Assembly (NCBI GenBank): GCA_973895155.1
Contig: OZ316897.1
Coordinates: 3,348,001-3,412,000, forward strand
Direction of reading: 5' to 3'
DNA length: 64,000 nt
From: Marsupella aquatica
Taxonomy: Eukaryota > Marchantiophyta
The notes beneath the pieces were generated by a model. That model made no database searches, had not been told where the DNA came from, and was given only the letters and a program-made list of their open reading frames with translations. This document shows, one piece after another, positions 46,607 through 56,441 of the stretch (position 1 is its first letter; each line of letters opens with the position of its first letter). The translations under genes were made by a program, and so were the position numbers.

Positions 46607-48490
46607 GGTAGGTGTATTGTAAGAGGCTCGGTGATCTTGATCTTGTGGGGATTCTGCGGATCACTGGAATTTAGAAGGCTGGAGGACATGTTATGGCCTC
46701 CTGTAGGTTGATAGTTGAGAGTTCTAGGGATAACTTTCTGGAGTTCTAACCTCGAGGAGACCATCGCCTCCGATATAGGAAGATGTGTCTACGGAGAAGA
46801 CTCGAGCAAAAACCGTCGACAAATGTCGAATACTGGCGTTACGATCGATGATGCAGACGACATTTTTGGTACAATTGAAAGTTTCAGATGTAAATTAAGA
46901 AATCATCTCCACCGCTAAGGAGTTGAACCAGCATCTCGAGAGGTATTTGGTGGGAGTTCTGATGACATTTTCATGTAGCTCTTTGATCATTTAGGCAGGT
47001 CCTAGAGAGTTGTGTTCTACCACCTCCAATTCCTGTTATCATATTGCATGTATGGAACTTCTTTGTACAATTGAAAGCTTCAGATGTAAATTAAGAAATC
47101 ATCTCCACTGCCAGGGAGTTGAACCAGCATCTCGAGAGACCATTTTCATGTCGGCCTTTGATCAATTAGGGGAGGCCGTAGAGAGTTCGTGTTGGACCTG
47201 CAATTCCTGTGATTTGATGGCATGCATGGAACTTTTGATTCGTGGGGATCGAGCGATACAGGCTTTTTGCTCTCGTTGAACAACAGTAGGTAGTATATCG
47301 GCTGAGAAATCTCTCCCGGTTCATAGTGACCGCTGAGCTCCCAGTGTGTCTGCAAATGAAATGTATCTGTCATGTTTGCCACTTGAACTAGTGTGAAGAT
47401 CCTTCTTCCCGTCATGAAACCAGCGAGTTGAATTGACAAAGCTCTTACTGGGTAGTTTCCTCCACGACCATGATGTAGGTGCAGTATGCCCTTTAATCAC
47501 TTAGGCAACAGGAATAATTGGGAGAATGAGGATGTTGGGAAATGCGGATTCAGACCGTACACACGATCCAAGGGATGAATGGAATGCGCAATTTATTCCA
47601 GATCATCAGGGGAAACTCTTCTTTTGTCTCCCAAATACGTCGTCTACAGGCGACAACCGAGCGTGGTAGCCTTTCTTTCGTAGCACCTCCTCCTACCTTC
47701 TCGATGAGGCAAGTCAACAGCTGGCATTGCATCGGATATTATCATGCCATCGAAGATTGCAAAGCGTCTAATGTTGCTTCAAGAGCCCTCAAAAGCATTT
47801 CCTCATCAGTCACGGGACTAATCTGGAAGCGGCACAAAGTTAAGTTGTGCGAAGAGGATTTGATTATGTGTTCGAACGATTGGCGTTGTTGTAGCGATCG
47901 TTCTGTAACATATACATGTAGTCTTCAGGGTTCCAAAAATTAGGGTCAGTAGTGACAGATCGAACGCTAGCGAGTGCCACTGAAGCTAGCATTCCAACAT
48001 TTACATGTCGTAGTCAATGCTCCATGAACTCGGGTGAATGTGAACAGATCGAATGCTTGTGAGTGCCACTGAATGTAAACAGGTGAACACGAGGAAGGCG
48101 TGATACTAGTCAGTCACTCTTGTTTGGTCGTGGTCAAGCCACCTGCAGGGTGATGGGCTATGGGCTTGCCTTAGCTCTGTCGGCCCAACGATCTGCCTGA
48201 ATGTTCATTTTGCTAGCCTTGGAAATAGTCGACGAGGATAATGAACTGTTTCAGTTGGCCATTGGAGGCCTCCAGCGGCTACGATACTGAATGATTCATC
48301 ATGATGGGGGCCGTACTGTTTTCTCTTAGCAGAAAATCATGATGGCCAGTGGTGACGTGTGTCACATGAAAGCTTGATCTTGTGTTCCGAAATTGCGAAC
48401 TCAAGAAGGTTGTAGACACCCTACTTTACGGACTTATCATCCGTCTACTGAAATCAAGTACACTGCTGACCGACATACAATCTATAGTAT
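46607..48490. other. ATL 3' flank with a 196-bp tandem duplication
   Basis: The first part should include the ATL 3' UTR. Units 46869-47064 and 47065-47240 form a tandem pair, sharing GTACAATTGAAAG, CAGATGTAAATTAAGAAATC, GAGTTGAACCAGCATCTCGA and CATGGAACTT. A 133-codon plus-strand frame at 47542-47943 is unsupported. GAGTGCCACTGAA recurs at 47972 and 48062. Confidence 0.5.
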
Positions 48491-49040
48491 AATATGCCGT
48501 AGAAGCTTAGTTTACGCTTCATGACTTAATCTGTACAATAATTTGCATGGCGGTAGAAGTTTAGTCTAGTTCATGACTTATAATCTAATATGCCATAGAA
48601 GCTTAGTTTACGCTTCATGACTTAATCTGTACAATAATTTGCATGGCGGTAGAAGTTTGGTCTAGTTCATGACTTATAATCTAATATGCCATAGAAAGCT
48701 TAGTTTACGCTCCATGACTTAATCTGTACAATAATTTGCATGGCGATAGAAGTTTAGTCTAGTTCACGACTTATAATCTATAGTATAATAGTATAATTTA
48801 CATCAGAAGTCTAATCTGTCTTGAACGCAAATGGGGAAGAACACTTAGTAGTCTCTCCCCAGAGTAGTCTAATCTGGTTCGTGACTTCATCTATAGTACA
48901 ATTTACGATGAAAGTATTGTCTAGTTCATGAGTTAATCTATACTACAATTTGTGATAGAAGTTTACTATAGCTTAATGAATATATAATTTGTAATAGAAG
49001 TTTAGTCTAGTTCAAGACGTAATATAACTTATGATAGAAG
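48491..49040. repeat. 96-bp tandem array built from ~48-bp monomers
   Basis: Three well-conserved 96-bp units start at 48491, 48587 and 48683 (AATATGCC..TAGAAGCTTAGTTTACG). Each 96-bp unit consists of two diverged halves of about 48 bp sharing TAGAAG(C/T)TTAGTYTA and CATGACTTA. Decayed single monomers (ATAGAAGTTTAGTCTAGTTCA type) continue to about 49040. This is a satellite-like higher-order repeat; the near-identity of the 96-bp units implies recent amplification of the dimer. Confidence 0.9.
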
Positions 49041-50893
49041 TCGACAGTAGTCTACCGGTCATCATTTACTTCGTTGATTGAATCCATAGACCATAGTTTC
49101 TTTTGTAATAGAAAATTTTGATTACTCCTTAGTGCTACTTGGCAGAGTGAATCCATAGACCATGACTCCTCCTGAAAGTCTAAAACTTTGATTACTCCAT
49201 AGTGACACCATACGCCATAATAGCTTAGATATACATACATATTACGATTGTGGAGAATGAAGGGCATGGAGAATTTGGGTGATGGGAGACATTCCTATGC
49301 ATAAAAGGGGGCTAGTAACAAGAAAAGACGGAGGCAGCTCCCGCCCTTACACCTTTTGGGGTTGCCAAAGGTACAAGATCTGACTGACTTGGCAAGAAAG
49401 GAAACTGGGCCTTCATCCTGGCATAGTGTCACATTGTTAACTACACCATCTGGGGCCTTTCTTTACGAGTAAGGAATGTATTTGAGGACCCTGATCTGCA
49501 GAAATTGATCTAAGACTGTTCTAAAAGAATTGCTATTGAATTTCACTCCTTTCATCTTGTGACATTAAATGGATTTTTTCCGTGGGATCTCAATTACCTC
49601 TGGTAGAGAAGCTGTCCTTGGAACTAATTCATTACATCTTTGCTACTTTGTAGCCTTGTTTGTCATCGATAATGATGCTTTGGCATTAGAGTTGCCAATG
49701 GAACGCAAGGTCTGAAATTATTTTCTCACGACGTAAATTTAGCCCCATATCCACAGTTGGTGCAAGGATTAAGATCTATCAAAATGTCATGAGCTCGGTG
49801 GAATCACCTCAGAGGGAGTTGGAATCGCCTCAGAGGGACTCCCCTGAGAGGATTCAGCTGGAGGCCTGCAAAATTTCAACAATACACGAAATGAACATTC
49901 AAAGGTAGTCTGGTTGACTGGTTCCAACTGCCAACTTGTTAGGAAACTCATTTATTAAGTATAATACACTATACTATAGTCATGACTAAACATAAAAGTT
50001 GTGTACTATGCATCTAGTGACTCATGTGCTTCTTTGCAGGCTTGCAGCATTCCCTTCGCACTGTAATCTCTGTCAGGTGACTGCCGAATACAAGGCGTGC
50101 ACTTGCTTAATGTATTGACTCGTTCACTTGGGACAACGCAGTTTCCAGGGAACCTAGCTTTAGATCTGTCTGGTCATGTAATGACTGTAGTGCACCTCGA
50201 ATATGGGGAAACGAAAAATAAAACGCGTCCTTGGATGCGTCGGCTTCCCATCTATCATGCAATCGTGCACGTAGGCTGGCACATGGAAGTTTCCTTGAAC
50301 AGTTCTCAGACGTGGGTACTCTAAAACCTTTGCACGATTCAAGTGAGGTATAGCTTGGTTACTCGACACGTGCTTACAATTTGGGTTAATTCGACGAGGA
50401 CCAAAACAATAGACAACCATCTGCCTATGAAGCCTAGAAGAGTTGTTTAGTTGGTATAGGGCTAGACCGCTCAAGTAAAACTTAATGGCCATTCTAACCA
50501 CATCTTAGCAGTAAACCGTGGAGTGGAGGGCTTGGCAGTGATTCCAGAGAATAAGAAAGGGCGGTATTTTGGAGAGACAAAGACATTCATGAGCTTAAAT
50601 GGCAAATTTCCAAAATAGATTCATGCTCCAGGCCATGCCCACATTTTAACACAAAGCACGTGCATGCATTGAGATCTGGAGGATGGGAAAGAACGCAATT
50701 AAGCATAATTATGGCACGGCACCACTTAGCCCTATACAGTAGATATACAATTTCGTACCTACTTCTCGTAGGATTATCGTCAATCTAAGCCATACTTTAC
50801 TCCGGCAACTCAGAGATATAAGAGACATCTACATGCCTGTGCTCAACTTCCTAGGATACTATTTCCCTGCAGTTATTGAACGGTTTGCGAGGC
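49041..50893. other. Intergenic DNA and probable GPX 3' UTR
   Basis: At 49073-49190 a duplicated segment shares TGAATCCATAGACCATAG/GACT and TTTGATTACTCC. The rest shows short frames only. The stretch just left of 50894 should hold the 3' untranslated region of the minus-strand glutathione peroxidase. Confidence 0.4.
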
Positions 50894-53800
50894 TTACACG
50901 CCAAGAAGCTTCTTGATGTCACCCTGCAACAATAGACATACACGTTCAATGACATGGGCCTGGTGGAAGGCCTAAAAGGGCCCGCATATCGTCCTGCAAG
51001 TGTACCATGCAAGGGAAAGGTTTTGTACACAAACAACATGTGACTGCCTTTCAAACCAAAATGCCAGGAAGCAAAGTAGGTTGTGTTCGAAATAAGAGCT
51101 AAAAACAGCTGCATACTTTTCACCCAGAAGACAGATTTCTAAAATGAATGGGAAAACATGAGTACGTGAAAGTACTAACAAAGCAAAGTGTCTCGTGAGA
51201 GCGAAGTTACCTCAATTTTCTTGGGACCAGTGGTGGGTGCGTATCTCTCCACAACAACACCATCCTGATTAACCAGAAACTTGCCAAAATTCCACTTGAT
51301 GTTATCACCAAGGATTCCCCCACCTTTGCTTTTCTTCAAAAACTGATAGAGAGGAGCTGTGTTTGGCCCATTTACGTCAACCTGTGGCGCAGATATGCAC
51401 AGGGGTCTGTCAAATTCAGATCAACATGGTACCAGGGTCATCAAAGCGTAGAAGCGTGCGCTAAATTACACTGCAACCACTCTGTACAAATAAGAATCTG
51501 CCGATCTTCATGTACTACGGCAGATCTGACACTGATTAGTGAAGGCGAGCAACGGACCTTGTCAAAGATAGGAAATTCTGCCTTGTACCTACTACAAGCA
51601 AATTCCTTGATTTGCTCGTTCGAACCAGGTTCCTGACCACCGAACTGATTGCAAGGAAAAGCTAGAACCTCAAGACCTGCGCTGGGAGAAACAATGAAGG
51701 TCAGATGGGATCATAAATGGATTGCCAAAAGTAATGGAGATTGGGAAGTCGTTACTCGGAAGTCAAGAATGTCAATACTTTTTTCTTTGGACACGATGCT
51801 TAAAAGGTTCCAAGTACTCAAGGTGCCTATCCTAAGATCTCAGAACTCAACTGGCCCTCGGTGTTTAAGCACGTACCAGCTTGTTTCAGGTCAGTATAAA
51901 TCTGAGTCAGCTCCGTGTAATTGCCCTGGGTCAAGCCACTGGATACAGATGAAGGCCACCATTGTCTTAGCATACGCACGGACAGCTAATTCAGAAGCGA
52001 TTATGATCAGCTGAACAGTAATTCGAAAATGAGACGAGAGCGAACTAATGAAAAAGGCTATTGCAACCAAGCCAATTTCTAATAGAATGGGTGTGAATGA
52101 GATCACTACCATGCAGATGCTACGTTGACAATGAGGAGAACCTTTCCCTTGTACGCGCTCAAATCCACATCTTCACCATTGATGTCCTGCGTTACAATAG
52201 ACATAACGTCAGTTGGGACATTCAGCCACCCACATCCAAAAAACAAACTCGAAACTACAGCATTTCAATCCCAAATTCTTATCGAACGCGCTCCGGAACG
52301 AATTTCAATGCTGACGACGCCATGACGGAGCAGTTGTGCAGCGCTAACAAGCTGAGACAGAATACGCACAGTTAAGAAGCTGAGACGGAATGCGCAGTGT
52401 TAACAAGCTCATAACACGAATTCGTGAGACTGTTGCAATGGAATCAACGAGACAACAGAGGAAAACCCACTCGAATTGGCGACAGGCCCTTAACGATACT
52501 TCAGTCTCCCATTCACAAGAACGCCGCTATCCTAAATTGTGATCAATGAGTATTGCAATATACATTACATCACACGTAGCCATATCAAGCATTTTAAGAG
52601 CGTCTACAAGCCACACCGCACGTTCAATGAAAGCTTCCTGACTCCGACAATGGCTAACAAAAAATCGTTTGCATCGCCTGTCACGACCTGATAGGTGCTT
52701 TCAGGCAATAGAGAGGCTTAAAAACATTGTTTGATTTGCCAAAAAAGCTTCCAGAGGCAAACGGTTCTCTCGGACGACGTTGACGGTGGAATGCAATACT
52801 TATTTCCAAACCATTGCGAACAGATTGTCATCTATCCTGTACAGTTGGGCACCCAATAAATCGTCTACTAGGCTGGGAGACAACGGTACAGTCATAGCTG
52901 GACTTTAAGGAAAACTGTTGTACGAGTTTCCCTAATTCGACTGCAGTATCCAGACCATGCGGTGGATTCTTGAGTATGATTCCATTCATCGAACGATGGT
53001 ATACGATATTGTTTTCTTTAGCCATATTCCTCTGCATCCACAATCACCTCGACACTGGATGTAAAGGCAACCAGATTCTTCTATGTCCCATCACATAACC
53101 ATTAACCCTTGGTCTGAATTCGCGAGGTACTTTCTAAATGGCGCAGGGATACTCAACAACGCTCTCCAATTAACCTAACAAGAAGGTAAATGATGCACTT
53201 CAATCCCAACTGCCAGCTGCGCCTCTGAGAAGAAAGAGGAGGCGAAGTGCTACTCGTCTGTCTCGGGGCTCCGTCACGGTAAAATTCAAAGGCCTAAAAT
53301 TCGAAGGAAACACAGATGTACTCCACAAAACAGAATAATCCCGGTAGTGCCACGAAAAGGCAAGACAAGACAAGGCACGGATAACAACAATTCCCAATCC
53401 GACAACGAGCCATGGCGCAAATTGGAGGAAACATTTCTCTATTCACACACCTTGACGGTGAAATCGTGTACGCTCTTGGCTTCCGTTGGCGCCGTGGCGG
53501 ATGAGGCGTTCGTCGTCATCGGAGCGCGGCGTGCAATACCAGCAGCAGCCGGGGCGGGGCTCGCAAATGCTGAAGAGAGAAATCCTCGCCCTCCTCCGCC
53601 AGAGGCAATCGAAACCGAGGCGCCAGACCGACACGAGAAAGACGCCGACGCAGAAATGGCGGACAAACTCCCACTCCCAGGAAACAGGCGCGCGGAGTAC
53701 AACGAGATCGCTGGAGCAGCACCGCCACAGCCAGCGACAGACGAAGTTGAAAAAGAAGAAGAAGAAGAAGAAGACGAAGCGAAGCTCAAGCCCCACGAGA

Positions 53801-53930
53801 GATGACCATGGCTGCTGCACGAAGCCGTGGTGTTGCAGTTGTTCGAAGACGAGAAGAGAGGGGAGAACGCGAGCAGAGCGCCCATGCGCGAGGGCGTCTT
53901 GACGAGCGGAGTGGCTACGTGAGACGCCAT
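50894..53930 (-). CDS. GPX: Plastid-type glutathione peroxidase (thioredoxin-dependent)
   Basis: Reduces H2O2 and lipid hydroperoxides; plant members use thioredoxin. Minus-strand exons are 53930-53451, 52186-52110, 51938-51877, 51676-51558, 51381-51211 and 50923-50894, all GT-AG, giving 312 residues. Residues 1-145 are rich in Ser/Ala with few acids and fit a chloroplast transit peptide, unusually long. The catalytic domain shows VNVASAC (peroxidatic C186), [12 protein letters not shown] (C215, catalytic Q221), [16 protein letters not shown] (C234) and [10 protein letters not shown] (W276, N277). Cys spacing of 29 and 48 residues equals that of thioredoxin-dependent plant GPXs with resolving Cys, and Cys replaces selenocysteine. 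The C186 codon is split by an intron. The start is the ATG at 53930, the first in-frame ATG; no ATG lies upstream in the open frame. A poly-Ser run comes from a TCT repeat. Confidence 0.94.
53745..53777. repeat. GAA/TTC repeat inside the GPX transit peptide
   Basis: An imperfect GAA tract read on the minus strand as TCT codons, giving eight Ser in a row within the presequence. It is likely length-variable without affecting the enzyme domain. Confidence 0.85.
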
Positions 53931-54298
53931 GCCGTCGTGTACGAAGCAGCCAGCAACCTTTTCCGTGACAATTGACGAACCGGGCAACGGGACTAAACAA
54001 TACTTGCTGCTGCTGCTGCTGCTGCTCTGTGTCAATCGACGGGATTCAATAATGGTGTGGAAATGTGGCTCAGGTTCAGCAATGCGCAGAGGAATCGTTC
54101 AGTCAATCAGTCAATCAGTCGACTCGACTCGCCTCGCCTCGCCTCTGGATGCTCTCGTGCGAAAACAGACAGATATCTCGTGTCTACCATAATCCTCTGG
54201 AGCAGGTTTTAAGTTAAATCCTGGACCAGTTCTCTTCGAGGTATTTTATTTGCTTTGTGCCCAATCAAACCAAACTTTTCTCCCCAGCCAAACCCCAT
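53931..54298 (-). promoter_or_regulatory. GPX 5' leader and promoter region
   Basis: The sequence directly upstream of the GPX ATG on the minus strand stays open but without ATG for about 35 codons. It holds a (TGC)7 tract at 54005-54025 and short GTCAATCA and GACTCGCCTCGCC repeats (54096-54145). It is probably leader and promoter; no TATA box was assigned. Confidence 0.5.
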
Positions 54299-54430
54299 GA
54301 GCTTTTGGGTACATTCATTTAGACCCAGCTTTTGGGTAATTTTATTTAGGCTGAGCCTAATGAGCTTTTGGGTACATTGCTTTTGGGTACATTCATTTAG
54401 GCTGAGCTTTTGGGTGCGTTTATTTAGGCC
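54299..54430. repeat. GAGCTTTTGGGTACATTCATTTAGG minisatellite
   Basis: Five imperfect units of about 20-37 bp built on AGCTTTTGGGTACATTCATT and TAGGCTGAGC lie in tandem, about 370 bases upstream of the GPX start. Confidence 0.8.
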
Positions 54431-55404
54431 TAAGTTTCATGTGGACGGCCTTCACAATGCGGCCCTAAGCTGGACGGATAGTTTTGGAAAAAGGAGTATC
54501 TATTCAATCTTTTTTTCCCCCTGGTCTCATGTGTGCTGACTGTCTGAATTTTTCGCTCATCTTTGCTGTTGGGTACCCTCCCTGTAGGAGCATTGTGAAG
54601 AGGATTTCGGTTATCTTTCCAATGCAAAGACTAGAATCTGAATGGGCCAGAAGGTATGATACCTTTGCCCTGCCTGATGAGGGGCTTATGGCATCAAAGC
54701 TTAAAGTGAATAATATGCTAACAAGTTTTATTTTGAGGGTCACATTGTGAAGGACCGCTCACATGCAAGTTGGGCCTTTATTTCTGTTGATTTGAGACTA
54801 TCAAGTGTCAAGTGTCTGGATCTCTCAAGGGCCCCATCAACTAACACTTTTCATTCTGGGGGTCCATCAACCATATACCTCATTGGCCTCCACTTATATG
54901 GAAAGTGGTTGAAACTAGAGTCCACCGCCATTTTGATTCAAAGTCAAGGTGAGTTAGTATTTGATCTCGACATCAACTTGGTATCAGTTGGCCAGTTAAA
55001 ATGGCCAAATATAGGGGTGAGATGGCTTTCAATGCAAACATTTTGATTCACATTCACAATGAGTCAATGTTTAATTGACATCCACATCAACTAGTGGGTG
55101 TTCAATACCTAGATGAAACTGTGTTTAGGCCTCCCATAGATGTTTTCCCCTCCATTCCCTAGAGTTCAGAATAATGGACTGACCTGGAGTGAAGGAGGAG
55201 ACTCTAGCTTTGTCCAATAGGAGGGGTGAAAATAACTCACCTGGCAATTTCTGGTTTAAGCAACTTGTTGGCAAAGTTTATTGAGATGGAAGAGTGATAG
55301 CCCAGTTTTGCAAGGCTCAATTACTCAGAAAAACCCTACATATATGGTATTTTTTGGGTTAAGCAACTTCTCATTGTTGAGCAAAATTACCCTTATTCAT
55401 AAGA

Positions 55405-55600
55405 CAACATCCATAGAAAACACAAAAGTAGTCAACACAGGAGATATGTGGTTCACCTCACCATAGATTACATCCACGGGAACACACAAGAGAGCTTGAC
55501 TGAACTCTAAGTCCGTCGGCCATACCAAAGCTTTGCAAACTCAACTCTTCATATTTCCCAACTGGCTCTATAACCATAAGTCTAAGTTGCATTCATTAAC
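55405..55600. repeat. Dispersed LTR-like repeat, copy 3
   Basis: CACAAAAGTAGTCAACACAG, GAGATATGTGGTTCACCTCA, TTACATCCACGGGAACACAC, AAGAGAGCTTGACT and ATAAGTCTAAGTTGCATTCA follow in the same order as at 11720-11960 and 35577-35760. Confidence 0.55.
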
Positions 55601-55790
55601 TACATCATGCTTGTGTAAGTAGTAGTTGAATATCTAATGGTAACCAAGGACCTGAGGCTCAGAAATTGGGACCCAAGGGGCTATTCCTGTCCAGTGTGAA
55701 CATTGTTGCAAAACTTAGAGGTCCATTCTGGCTTCATTTTCAAATTATGTACTCCATTCAAGTAGCACTAGCTTGATTATCCATTCCTTG

Positions 55791-55868
55791 AACTTAAATC
55801 CTTGAATGTTAATAGAGATGAGGAGACCAAACTTAAATCCTTGAATGTAAATAGAGATGAGGAGACCA
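55791..55868. repeat. 39-bp tandem duplication
   Basis: Two adjacent 39-bp units starting AACTTAAATCCTTGAATG and ending GATGAGGAGACCA, with one difference by eye. This is a recent duplication in AT-rich DNA. Confidence 0.9.
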
Positions 55869-56441
55869 ACAAAATCCTTGCACAACACACTATTCTCCAT
55901 TTGGTGTTCATCTTTGCCCCATCCATATTTTTTGTTTGCACACGCAGTTAGAGGTAGACTATATATAGGTTTCACTCTAGACAATAAGCTCTAGAAGTAG
56001 GTTTAGATTATTCAATTCATTTTGTTGAATTCCGTTCCATTAACAAAGAAAATGCCAAAAAACATTGAGCCCACCCTCTCATTAGCGTGGGACGAAACTC
56101 TTTGTGGCTCTGGATCTCGTACATGGCGATAACGTGACAATGGCCGTCGGATCCCTCATCGAACGGCAATTCGAGGCGCCTGGGAGCTCCCGCGGCTCTC
56201 CTTCACAAACTCTTCGTTTGGACAGCATCGTCTCGTCCCCCTGCCTCTGCTCTGTCCATCCGCCCGTCAGCAGCACAACGGAATCGCCGATGTTTCTCCG
56301 CGTTTGATTTGACTCTGCGGTGATTCTCGGCATTCCAGTGTTCGTCACTCGATTCCCACTCTTGCGAGCTCTTTGTGCAGCGCAGCGGTGAAGAATTGCG
56401 TCCCCGCTTCCAGGGAAATTGAACTTTGGGCGCTCTGATTA

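Larger units (their letters stand above)
54431..56441. other. Intergenic DNA and aldolase upstream region
   Basis: AT-rich intergenic DNA with relics of two dispersed repeat families (about 54780-54870, and 55405-55600), a 39-bp tandem pair (55791-55868), and then a GC-richer stretch from about 56080 that leads into the aldolase start and probably contains its promoter and leader. No gene of its own is seen. Confidence 0.5.

Noticed and set aside
47542-47943. 133-codon plus-strand frame after the ATL gene
   Set aside because: No domain, no supporting neighbour, and low-complexity start; not distinguishable from chance.
53443-54000. 185-codon minus-strand frame and plus-strand frames of 138-152 codons over GPX exon 1
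   Set aside because: Alternative frames of the GC-rich transit-peptide exon; only the frame that splices into the GPX domain is supported.
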